64,000 nt of DNA from Ferrovibrio terrae_A (GTDB lineage Bacteria; Pseudomonadota; Alphaproteobacteria; Ferrovibrionales; Ferrovibrionaceae): the NCBI RefSeq assembly GCF_943372915.1, contig NZ_CALSAN010000008.1, positions 62,001 to 126,000 of the forward strand, in the 5' to 3' direction. This document shows positions 42,767 to 49,973 of this stretch, one piece after another. Numbering within the stretch: the stretch's first letter is position 1; every line of letters begins with the position of its first letter. The notes beneath the pieces were generated by a model. It ran no database searches. It was not told where the DNA came from and saw only the letters and a list, made by a program, of their open reading frames with translations. Both the position numbers and the translations under genes were made by a program.

Positions 42767-43803
42767 AGCAGTTCCTTGTTCCAGCGGTCGATCCAGCCGG
42801 CGCGCTGCTTGGCGAAATGCGCCCAGTCCGGCACGAACAGCGATGCACCATCGGGGAAGCCGGCCGGCTTGGTGGCGGCCGGATTGGTCGGTGCGACAAA
42901 GGCCTTGGCCGCCAGCGTCGACTGCACCTCGGGGCTGAGGAAGGCCTCGATCACCGCATCGGCCAGATCGCTGCCCGGCCCGCCCTTCACCTTGGCGAGA
43001 CCTGACGGCATGGCGAAGCCGCCCTCCTTGGGGATCGACAGGTCGACCGGCGAACCATCCGCCTTGCGGATCAGCGTATAGGCCGAGAACTGGCCACCGA
43101 TTAGCGACGCCTCGCCCTGTTCCAGAAGGTTAATCGCCTGCGGCGCGTTGGTGTAGACATTCAGCAGATTGGGCTTGAGGCTTTTCAGCTTCTTGAAGGC
43201 GGCCTCGATATCATACTGCGCCTCCTTGAACGGCTTTCCGGTTTCCAGATGTGCCGCCACCAGCAGGGCCCAGTAGCCCTCGGTGTTGCTCAAGCTCGGC
43301 ACGATCACCCGCCCCTTGTTCTCCGGTGCCCAGAGCGCAGCCCAGGAGGCCGGCGGCGTTTTCATCGTCTTGCTGTTGAAGGCAATACCGGCCCAGGGCT
43401 GCTGGTAATTCACCCACATGCCGTCGCGATGCACGGCGCTCGGCGACAGTTTGCCGATGGTCGGGATCGCGGTTGCGCTCATCTTCACCACCAGATCCTG
43501 GTCGGCGGCCGACAGCATCACCGGGTCATCCATGATGACGACCGACATTTTCGGCGCTGCCTTGTCGGCCTGCATCTTCTGCAGGTTGGTCAGCGAGTTG
43601 GTGCCTTCATAGAGGATCTTGGCACCGAGTTTCTTTTCCATCAGCGGGAAGATATCGGCGTTGAAATACTTGGCCGCACCGGCCGGACCGCCGACGACAA
43701 TCTCCTTGGTCTGTGCCCGCACCAGGGCCGGCGCGCCGATCAGGCCCAGCGCCATGCCGCCGACGCCCGCCTTCAGAATGCTTCTGCGTGAAATCCGTGC
43801 CAT
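42763..43803 (-). CDS. ABC transporter substrate-binding protein (PotD-like, Tat-type signal)
   Basis: This 346-residue periplasmic binding protein of the extracellular solute-binding family 1/PotD type has twin-arginine signal ARISRRSILKAGVGGMALGL ending ALVRAQ. Family landmarks are VVGGPAGAAKYFNADIFPLME, AAPKMSVVIMDDPVM, WAGIAFNSKTMKTPPASWAALW and the C-terminal AFVAPTNPAAT. It heads the operon with three permease/ATPase genes and the PuuE-like hydrolase. TGTGCACA operators lie upstream, in the region shared with the divergent gntR gene. Confidence 0.93.
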   Translation of the reverse strand: MARISRRSILKAGVGGMALGLIGAPALVRAQTKEIVVGGPAGAAKYFNADIFPLMEKKLGAKILYEGTNSLTNLQKMQADKAAPKMSVVIMDDPVMLSAADQDLVVKMSATAIPTIGKLSPSAVHRDGMWVNYQQPWAGIAFNSKTMKTPPASWAALWAPENKGRVIVPSLSNTEGYWALLVAAHLETGKPFKEAQYDIEAAFKKLKSLKPNLLNVYTNAPQAINLLEQGEASLIGGQFSAYTLIRKADGSPVDLSIPKEGGFAMPSGLAKVKGGPGSDLADAVIEAFLSPEVQSTLAAKAFVAPTNPAATKPAGFPDGASLFVPDWAHFAKQRAGWIDRWNKELL

Positions 43804-43868
43804 GTGTCCCCCGCTCGCGATTGTGGCGCCCCGCGCCGCTCAACGCCATCACGCAAAGCCCATGCCAA

Positions 43869-43878
43869 ATGTGCACAT
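43869..43878. promoter_or_regulatory. TGTGCACA operator copy 1
   Basis: The perfect palindrome ATGTGCACAT lies 66 bp upstream of the Pot-like binding protein start. It matches the two copies nearer gntR. The TGT-N-ACA pattern is typical of FCD-type GntR sites. Confidence 0.7.
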
Positions 43879-43950
43879 ATCTATTAAAGTATTGACCTAT
43901 ATAGATATGTCTGATTCAGTGTGTGTATGATTCTGAAGGCTTCGCCAATA

Positions 43951-43960
43951 ATGTGCACAT
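43951..43960. promoter_or_regulatory. TGTGCACA operator copy 2
   Basis: ATGTGCACAT, identical to copy 1 at 43869, lies 50 bp upstream of the gntR start. Its centre is 22 bp from copy 3, about two helical turns, so dimers could bind on one face and cooperate. Confidence 0.7.
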
Positions 43961-43972
43961 TTTCTCAAGGTT

Positions 43973-43982
43973 TTGTGCACAT
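43973..43982. promoter_or_regulatory. TGTGCACA operator copy 3
   Basis: The sequence TTGTGCACAT differs from copies 1 and 2 only at the first base. It lies 27 bp upstream of the gntR GTG start and probably overlaps its promoter, supporting autoregulation. Confidence 0.65.
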
Positions 43983-44009
43983 TATTTAAGCGCGATATCG
44001 TGAGGACCG

Positions 44010-44753
44010 GTGACGGCAAAGCGGCCACGGCCCATTCGCAGCGGCAAGGGGCGCGTCGATCTCGACGAGGCGATCTATGCCGAGATTTCGCGCGCGATCC
44101 TGCATGGCCAGTTGCAGGCCGGCACCAAGCTGCCCGAGCACAAGCTGGCGGAACTGTTCGATGTCTCGCGCGAACGCATCCGCAAGGTGCTGCATCGTCT
44201 CGCCGCCGAACGCCGGCTGGAGGTGATCCCCAATCGCGGCACCTTCGTTCCCCGCCCCAGCGGCGACGATGTGCGCGTGATCTACCAGGCGCATCGCGTG
44301 TTCGAGGCCGGCATCATTGAACTGCTGGTCCGCACCATGGACGACAGCATCATGGCCCGGCTGGATGCGCATCTGGCCGCAGAGCGCGACGCGGCACGAC
44401 GCGGGGACCGCGCGGAGTCGGTGCGCCTGTCGGGCGCGTTTCATCTGCTGCTGGTGGATGCACTCGGCAACAGCGAACTGTCACGCTTCTCGCGCGAACT
44501 GCTGAGCCGCTCCTCGGTGATGGTCTCGGTTTACGAGCCGGCGCAATCCTCGGTGTGTGCAGTGGACGAACATGGCGCGCTGGTAGATGCGCTGCGGCAG
44601 CGCGACCTGACCAAAGCCCTGGCCCTGTCGCGCGAGCATTACGATCACATCGAGCAGCGCCTGAAACTGGATCAGGCTGTCCCGCGACACCAGGATTTTG
44701 CCGCCGTCTTTCGTCCGGTCGCGGCAAGTGAACGACGGTCGCGCAATCGGTAG
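44010..44753 (+). CDS. GntR-family transcriptional regulator (FCD subfamily)
   Basis: This 247-residue regulator has a winged helix (AIYAEISRAILHGQLQAGTK, then LFDVSRERIRKVLHRLAAER) and an FCD effector domain (about residues 90-220). GTG at 44010 is the only start possible after an in-frame stop at 44001. It is divergent from the Pot-like/PuuE-like operon, with three TGTGCACA palindromes between them, so it is a strong candidate for their regulator and for its own control. The effector may be the imported nitrogen compound. Confidence 0.9.
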   Translation: MTAKRPRPIRSGKGRVDLDEAIYAEISRAILHGQLQAGTKLPEHKLAELFDVSRERIRKVLHRLAAERRLEVIPNRGTFVPRPSGDDVRVIYQAHRVFEAGIIELLVRTMDDSIMARLDAHLAAERDAARRGDRAESVRLSGAFHLLLVDALGNSELSRFSRELLSRSSVMVSVYEPAQSSVCAVDEHGALVDALRQRDLTKALALSREHYDHIEQRLKLDQAVPRHQDFAAVFRPVAASERRSRNR

Positions 44754-44771
44754 CGAGACGATCATTTTTCG

Positions 44772-44787
44772 TGTCAGTTATGTGACA
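44772..44787. promoter_or_regulatory. inverted repeat TGTCA-N6-TGACA
   Basis: A perfect 5-bp inverted repeat lies 96 bp upstream of the small gene at 44883 and just beyond the gntR stop. It could be an operator or a weak hairpin. Support is positional only. Confidence 0.3.
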
Positions 44788-44882
44788 TCTTGGCCGTGCG
44801 TCACCGTGGCGCGGCCTAGACAATTGCCTTCAATATCCAGACCCGTTTAACTGCCAATTCTCCGGACAAAGAGAGTGTTGGC

Positions 44883-45101
44883 ATGCCTACGACAATCATG
44901 ACCCTCGGCATCAGCGAACCGGATCTGGCAGCTTATGCCGACGGTCTTTACGGTGCTTATGGCGAGACCGCGCCCAGCTATGCCCGTCGCCGCGCCAGCG
45001 ATTTCAAGACTTGCGGCGATCACGGCGGCGAGGCTGTCTGGACCCGTCTGGCTGCCATCCTGGAAAGCAAGACCAAAACCAGGACCGCATCGCCTCAATA
45101 G
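44883..45101 (+). CDS. small hypothetical protein (72 aa)
   Basis: A short gene with an AAAGAGAG Shine-Dalgarno-like stretch upstream of the ATG. The central part (YARRRASDFKTCGDHGGEAV, then WTRLAAILESK) follows a pattern I recognise from many small alphaproteobacterial proteins: a helix, a Gly-Asp turn, then a Trp-containing helix. No catalytic motif is visible and the function is unknown. Codon use resembles neighbouring genes. Confidence 0.6.
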   Translation: MPTTIMTLGISEPDLAAYADGLYGAYGETAPSYARRRASDFKTCGDHGGEAVWTRLAAILESKTKTRTASPQ

Positions 45102-45220
45102 GTCTATCAAGACCGCAACATCAGCGTCACATATACCGTATACTCACCGCCGGTCTCGCCGGCCGGTGCAGCAGCTGGCTGCGGGACGTCCACCAATCGA
45201 GCCCATTCGGCAGTGATCCC

Positions 45221-46027
45221 GTGCAAAACTCTTCACCTTCCCTTCCCGCTCCGCACCGACTGACCGTGCGTGCCGTTCTGCTGGGCGAGAGGCTGGATGT
45301 CGGGGGCCTGGAGCGGTCGGATACCATCTCGACCGCGCCCTTCGCCTTCCGCGTCGGCGACTATGGTCTGGTAGCGCTGTTCCGCTATGGCGCGGCGGTG
45401 CTGGCCGGCCTGTCGCCGGTGGAGGAAGACGACCTGCTGCGCAAGCTGGCCCCACGCATCAGCGGGGCTTATGCCCCCCTGGAAGACGAAGTGGTCGTCA
45501 TCATGCTGGACAGCAATGGCGAAGACCTGATTCCGCCGGGTGGACCGCTGCAGCTGAAAGAGCTGACGCCTGAGCGTTTCCTGATTATCGCCGACGCCTT
45601 GGGCAAGAGCGTCGCGCTGGCCCATAACGAACGCCAGGTCGGCGCGGTATTCGACGAGATCGACCCGCTTGCCAGCGCGATGGCGGCAAAGGGCATAGTG
45701 CCCGGCAACCGTAAAAAGCTGCTGAAGCTGATCGGCGAATCCCTGCTGGTCGAACACCGCATGTCGGGCCGCGTGGCGGTGGAAGACAAACCGGACGTGC
45801 TGTGGGACCGGCCGGAGCTCGAACGCCTGTTCAGCCGCCTGCAGGACGAATACGAACTGACCGAGCGTGCCACCGCGCTGGCCAACAAGCTGGCGGTGAT
45901 CCAGACCACGACCAGGGCCGTGACCGACCTGATCGATGCACAGCGCAGCCTGCGCCTGGAAGCGATCATCGTGCTGCTGATCGTCTTTGAAATCGTCTTG
46001 ACCTTCATCGAGTGGGCCCTCAAGTAA
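45221..46027 (+). CDS. RMD1/YagE-family (DUF155) membrane protein
   Basis: This 268-residue protein carries the DUF155 domain found in yeast Rmd1 and bacterial YagE proteins: the hydrophobic-acidic segment VGDYGLVALFRYGAAVLAGL near the N-terminus, a central LLIGESLLVEHRM-like region, and a C-terminal helix (LEAIIVLLIVFEIVLTFIEW) that anchors it in the membrane. The molecular activity is unknown. The GTG start at 45221 lacks a strong SD, so the start is uncertain. It sits 7 nt upstream of the agmatinase-like gene and may be cotranscribed. Confidence 0.85.
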   Translation: MQNSSPSLPAPHRLTVRAVLLGERLDVGGLERSDTISTAPFAFRVGDYGLVALFRYGAAVLAGLSPVEEDDLLRKLAPRISGAYAPLEDEVVVIMLDSNGEDLIPPGGPLQLKELTPERFLIIADALGKSVALAHNERQVGAVFDEIDPLASAMAAKGIVPGNRKKLLKLIGESLLVEHRMSGRVAVEDKPDVLWDRPELERLFSRLQDEYELTERATALANKLAVIQTTTRAVTDLIDAQRSLRLEAIIVLLIVFEIVLTFIEWALK

Positions 46028-46034
46028 GATCGCC

Positions 46035-46925
46035 ATGACTGGAACCCCCACCTTCGCCCTGCCCGGCGGTTTTCTGGGCGTCACGCGCCGCGAAGCCGAT
46101 CCAGCCATCGCGATTGCCGGCATCCCGCTCGATATTGGTACCACCAACCGGCCCGGTGCCCGCTTTGGCCCGGACGCGATCCGGCGCGCCAGCAAGATGC
46201 TGGTCGATGGCGATCACCCGGTGGCACGCCGCGCCGTCACCGCGGGGCTGTCGGATGTCGGCGATTTCGAAATCGCATTGGGCGATATTCCCGCCAGCCT
46301 CGCCCTGATCGAGCGGCAGGCGGCACCGTTCCGCCACCTGATCACCCTGGGCGGCGATCACTCCATCGCCCTGCCGCTGCTGCGCGCGCTGGCGAAACGT
46401 CACGGTCCGGTCGGGCTGGTGCATTTCGACGCCCATGTCGATACCTGGCCAGACAGTTTCGGACAGCCTTACGGCCACGGCTCCTGCTTCTATCACGCGA
46501 TCCTGGAAGGCCTGGTCGATCCGCGCCGGATGATCCAGATCGGCATCCGCTCGCCAGTGCAGCGCGAGGTCATGGCGTGGACACTGGGCCAGGGCGTCAC
46601 CGTGCTGAGTGCGCAGGATGTGCACGAACAGGGCGTGGCGGCAGTGACAGCCCGCATCCGCTCGGTGGCCGGCGACGCACCGGCATATTTGACATTTGAC
46701 ATCGACGCGCTCGATCCGGCTTTCGCGCCAGGCACCGGCACGCCCGAGATCGGCGGTCTGGCGACCTGGCAGGCGCAGGCCCTGCTGCGTGGCCTGCGTG
46801 GCCTCAGCTTCGTCGGCATGGACATGGTGGAAGTGGCGCCGGCCTACGATCAGGCCGAGATCACGGTGCTCGCGGCTGCCACGCTGGTCTACGAATATCT
46901 GGCCCTGCTGCAGCCGGAATTATGA
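46035..46925 (+). CDS. speB: agmatinase-like ureohydrolase
   Basis: This 296-residue binuclear manganese enzyme has metal motifs TLGGDHSIALPLL, VHFDAHVDTW and YLTFDIDALDPAFAPGTGTPE, plus AFGQPYGHGSCFYHAI around the substrate pocket. Agmatinase converts agmatine to putrescine and urea. Being next to ornithine decarboxylase and homospermidine synthase, this would be a second putrescine source for polyamine synthesis. It lies 7 nt after the RMD1 gene. Related enzymes on other guanidino compounds cannot be excluded. Confidence 0.88.
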   Translation: MTGTPTFALPGGFLGVTRREADPAIAIAGIPLDIGTTNRPGARFGPDAIRRASKMLVDGDHPVARRAVTAGLSDVGDFEIALGDIPASLALIERQAAPFRHLITLGGDHSIALPLLRALAKRHGPVGLVHFDAHVDTWPDSFGQPYGHGSCFYHAILEGLVDPRRMIQIGIRSPVQREVMAWTLGQGVTVLSAQDVHEQGVAAVTARIRSVAGDAPAYLTFDIDALDPAFAPGTGTPEIGGLATWQAQALLRGLRGLSFVGMDMVEVAPAYDQAEITVLAAATLVYEYLALLQPEL

Positions 46926-47093
46926 CATTTTCGGTCTGAGCCGAATTTCCGCTTGCATCGCGGCGCAATTGTTTTAAATGCAGTGACCAAGACGCAGGTC
47001 GCACGTGCCCTCGGCCAATCCCGGTCAAGCAACGACGCACGCGTCCTTTTCGGAGAGCCAGCCATGTGGGCTGGTGCCTTGAAGGAGCTGACG

Positions 47094-47126
47094 ATGTTGT
47101 TCAGGCACATTCGGAGCTTGGTTTAG
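47094..47126 (+). CDS. ten-codon leader peptide MLFRHIRSLV
   Basis: ATG-initiated reading frame ending in TAG, with AAGGAG six nt upstream, a textbook ribosome binding site. The peptide is MLFRHIRSLV. Its last codons overlap the 5' arm of a stem, so a ribosome stalled or paused there would change folding of the leader. It contains His-Ile-Arg, also found in the E. coli SpeFL arrest peptide, which may be coincidence. No protein function of its own is expected. Confidence 0.7.
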   Translation: MLFRHIRSLV

Positions 47127-47206
47127 CTCTGCCTGCCGGTTTCCGGCGATGATCCGCTTTTGCGGTGAGCCAGGCCGGCAGCTTTCCACCAAATTTCGCT
47201 TTTAAC

Positions 47207-47230
47207 CGCCGCTTTCGCGCGGCGTGTTTT
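47207..47230 (+). terminator. putative attenuator terminator upstream of odc
   Basis: The stem CGCCGC-TTTCGC-GCGGCG is followed by TGTTTT. It ends just before the odc Shine-Dalgarno, so termination here would prevent decarboxylase synthesis. Confidence 0.5.
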
Positions 47231-47251
47231 GACGTCTTGGAGGACCTGCGG

Positions 47252-48481
47252 ATGACCGCGTCCCGTCTTCGTGTTGCCGTGTCCCCGCTGCGTCGCGATT
47301 CTGCGCGACGACGCCCTGTTGAAGCGCTGCCCTCGGTGGATGCCGCGGTTGCCGCGCTGCGCCCGGAAGAACCGATGCATTGCCTGCGCCCGGCAGCGAT
47401 CACCGCGGCTGCCCGCTCTTTCGTCGATGCTTTCGACGGCCGCACGCTCTATGCCGTGAAATGCAATCCCGAACCGCGCGTTCTTTCCGCCCTTTGGCGC
47501 GGCGGCGTGACGGCCTTCGACTGCGCCTCGCCCGCCGAGATCGCGCTGGTGCGCCAGGTGCTGCCCGAAGCCAGCATCCACTACATGCATCCGGTCAAGA
47601 GCCGCTCGGCCATCCGCACGGCGTGGCAGCAGCATGGCGTGCGCGACTTTGCCATCGACAGCGAAGCTGAACTCGACAAGATTCTGGCCGAAACTGGCAG
47701 CACAACCGATCTCGGCCTGATCGTGCGGCTGGCCCTGCCGAAGGGCGACGCGGTCCTCGACCTGTCGGGCAAGTTCGGCATTGCGCCCGAGCTGGCGCCG
47801 GCCCTGCTGCGCCGGGCCCGCCGTGTTGCTGCCCGCATCGGCCTCTCTTTTCATGTCGGCTCGCAATGCACCGATCCGGCGCGCTGGTCAGCTGCCATCC
47901 GCATGGCTGGCGATGTGGCCGTGGCTGCTGGCGTGAAACTCGACGTTCTTGACGTCGGCGGCGGCTTCCCCGTGGCCTATCCGGACAACGACCTGCAGCC
48001 GCTCGGCGCCTTCATGGCCGAAATCGATGCCGGCGTTTTCGCCCTGGCCGCGCGCCTGGGCGATCTGGCGCCCGGTGAAATCTGGGCCGAACCCGGCCGC
48101 GGCCTGGTCGCTCAGGGCGTGTCGGTGGTGGTGCAGGTACACGCCCGCAAGGGCGATGCCCTGTATATCAACGACGGCGTCTACGGCAGCCTGGCCGATG
48201 CCGGCAGCCTGAACTGGCGTTTCCCGTTGCGGCCACTGCGCCAGAGTGGTGCCAGCCTGCGCCGTTTCACCCTGTTCGGCCCGACCTGCGACAGCCTGGA
48301 CCGCATGGATGGCGGTTTCTGGCTGCCGGAGGATATCGCGGAGGGCGACTGGGTCGAAGTGGGCCAGCTTGGCGCCTACGGCGCCACCCTGCGCACGGCT
48401 TTTAACGGATTCGACCGGGGCTACCTGATCGAAGTGGCCGACGCACCGTTGCTCGAAACGCCCGGTTACGCTATCGCCTAG
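47252..48481 (+). CDS. ornithine decarboxylase (group IV, alanine-racemase fold)
   Basis: This 409-residue PLP enzyme decarboxylates ornithine (perhaps lysine too) to putrescine. It has YAVKCNP with Schiff-base Lys70, HVGSQ at about 201, LDVGGGFP at 233-240, EPGRGLV around 280 and the catalytic Cys in FGPTCDSLD (C346). An N-terminal stretch of about 40 residues is poorly conserved. The ATG has GGAGGA seven nt upstream. The gene is preceded by the structured leader and followed by a strong hairpin and homospermidine synthase, giving the putrescine to homospermidine pathway. Confidence 0.94.
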   Translation: MTASRLRVAVSPLRRDSARRRPVEALPSVDAAVAALRPEEPMHCLRPAAITAAARSFVDAFDGRTLYAVKCNPEPRVLSALWRGGVTAFDCASPAEIALVRQVLPEASIHYMHPVKSRSAIRTAWQQHGVRDFAIDSEAELDKILAETGSTTDLGLIVRLALPKGDAVLDLSGKFGIAPELAPALLRRARRVAARIGLSFHVGSQCTDPARWSAAIRMAGDVAVAAGVKLDVLDVGGGFPVAYPDNDLQPLGAFMAEIDAGVFALAARLGDLAPGEIWAEPGRGLVAQGVSVVVQVHARKGDALYINDGVYGSLADAGSLNWRFPLRPLRQSGASLRRFTLFGPTCDSLDRMDGGFWLPEDIAEGDWVEVGQLGAYGATLRTAFNGFDRGYLIEVADAPLLETPGYAIA

Positions 48482-48510
48482 CCCCGGATTGTCATTTTCC
48501 CCGGTTAAAA

Positions 48511-48535
48511 GGGGGGCGCGCCGGACGCGCCCCCC
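48511..48535 (+). other. perfect GC-rich hairpin between odc and hss
   Basis: A 10-bp stem GGGGGGCGCG / CGCGCCCCCC encloses a CCGGA loop. There is no T-tract on the plus side (TTTT occurs on the minus side). It may protect the odc message or reduce readthrough into hss. Confidence 0.6.
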
Positions 48536-48563
48536 GCGCCTTCAGGACTTGAGGAGTGAAGTG

Positions 48564-49973
48564 ATGAAGCATGTGTCGTTTGCCGGCCGCCTGGTGATGG
48601 TGGGGTTTGGCAGCATCGGCCAGGGCGTCCTGCCGCTGATCCTGCGCCATATCGACATCCCCGCCGACCGGATCGTCATCGTCACCGCCGAAGAACGCGG
48701 CCATGACGTGGCGAATGAATACGGCATTCGCTTCGAGAAGATCACCCTCACCCGCGACAACTATCGCAGCGTGCTGCAGCCCATGCTGGGCAAGGGCGAC
48801 TACCTGCTCAACCTTTCGGTCGATGTCTCGTCCGTCGCCCTGATCGAGCTGGCGCAGGAACTGGGCGCCATGTATCTGGACACCTGCATCGAGCCCTGGG
48901 CTGGCGGCTATACCGATCCCACCAAGACACCGTCGCAGCGTTCCAACTATGCCCTGCGCGAATCTGCGCGCGCGCTCATCTCGAAATACAAGAACGGCCC
49001 CACCGCGGTGCTGACCCATGGTGCCAATCCCGGCCTGGTGTCGCATTTCGTCAAGGAAGCCCTGCTGCATATCGCGCGGGATACCGGCGTTACCACTGCA
49101 GTGCCGAAAGACCGCACCGGCTGGAGCGCCCTGGCGCAGGCGCTGGGCGTGAAGGTGATCCATATCGCCGAGCGCGACACCCAGGTGTCCGCGCATCAGC
49201 CCAAGCAGCGCGATGAATTCGTCAATACCTGGTCGATCGATGGCTTCGTCGGCGAAGGCTGCCAGCCGGCCGAGCTGGGCTGGGGCAGCCATGAGAAGCA
49301 GATGCCAGCCGACGGTCGCCGCCATGACTTTGGTTGTGATTCCGCCATCTATCTGCTGCGCCCGGGTGCCGGTACGCAGGTGCGCACCTGGACCCCGCTT
49401 GAAGGCCCGTTCCACGGCTTCCTGGTAACGCATAACGAAGCCATCTCAATGTCCGACTATTACACGGTGAAACAGGGCGACAAGGTCACCTATCGACCGA
49501 CCGTGCATTACGCCTATCACCCGAGCGACGATGCCGTGTTGTCGGTGCACGAAATCGCCGGCAAGACCTGGCAGATGCAGTCGCGCAAGCGGCTGATGAT
49601 GGACGAGATCACCAGCGGCATGGATGAGCTTGGCGTGCTGCTGATGGGCCATAAGAAAGGCGCCTACTGGTATGGCTCGCGGCTCACCATTGATGAAGCC
49701 CGCAAGCTGGCGCCGCATAACAACGCCACTAGCCTGCAGGTCACGGTTGCCGTGCTGGCCGGCCTGGTCTGGGCGATCGAGAATCCAAATGCGGGCCTTG
49801 TCGAAGCCGACGAGATCGACCACGCCCGCATCATGGAGATCAGCAAACCCTATCTGGGCGAGATGGCTGGCGTATACAGCGACTGGACGCCGCTGCAGCG
49901 GCGCGAAATGCTGTTCCCGGAAGACATCGACCGTGACGACCCCTGGCAGTTCAGGAATTTCCGCGTCGTCTGA
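48564..49973 (+). CDS. hss: homospermidine synthase
   Basis: This 469-residue NAD-dependent enzyme condenses two putrescines, or putrescine with spermidine, to homospermidine. It has an N-terminal Rossmann motif (MVGFGSIGQGVLPL), a TCIEPWAGGY segment, THGANPGLVSHFVKEAL and the C-terminal SGMDELGVLLMGHKKGAYWYGS characteristic of the family. GAGGAG seven nt before the ATG gives a good start. Homospermidine is the main triamine in many alphaproteobacteria, consistent with the lineage suggested. Confidence 0.95.
   Translation: MKHVSFAGRLVMVGFGSIGQGVLPLILRHIDIPADRIVIVTAEERGHDVANEYGIRFEKITLTRDNYRSVLQPMLGKGDYLLNLSVDVSSVALIELAQELGAMYLDTCIEPWAGGYTDPTKTPSQRSNYALRESARALISKYKNGPTAVLTHGANPGLVSHFVKEALLHIARDTGVTTAVPKDRTGWSALAQALGVKVIHIAERDTQVSAHQPKQRDEFVNTWSIDGFVGEGCQPAELGWGSHEKQMPADGRRHDFGCDSAIYLLRPGAGTQVRTWTPLEGPFHGFLVTHNEAISMSDYYTVKQGDKVTYRPTVHYAYHPSDDAVLSVHEIAGKTWQMQSRKRLMMDEITSGMDELGVLLMGHKKGAYWYGSRLTIDEARKLAPHNNATSLQVTVAVLAGLVWAIENPNAGLVEADEIDHARIMEISKPYLGEMAGVYSDWTPLQRREMLFPEDIDRDDPWQFRNFRVV

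Larger units (their letters stand above)
47058..47230 (+). ncRNA. structured leader of ornithine decarboxylase mRNA (speF-like motif)
   Basis: The 326-nt region upstream of odc holds ordered structure. A CCAGCC/GGCTGG hairpin (47058-47074) precedes a perfect SD and a short ORF (47094-47126). A 7-bp hairpin 47112-47131 overlaps the end of that ORF. A long stem follows, CTGCCGG/CCGGCAG (47133-47181), enclosing CCGC-TTTT-GCGG (47154-47165). Last comes a terminator-like hairpin 47207-47230. The 3' arm of the inner hairpin (GCGGT, 47162-47166) can instead pair with ACCGC (47205-47209) inside the terminator arm, giving a possible switch. Position and design fit the speF leader motif reported upstream of alphaproteobacterial ornithine decarboxylase genes; I could not align it. 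Confidence 0.7.
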
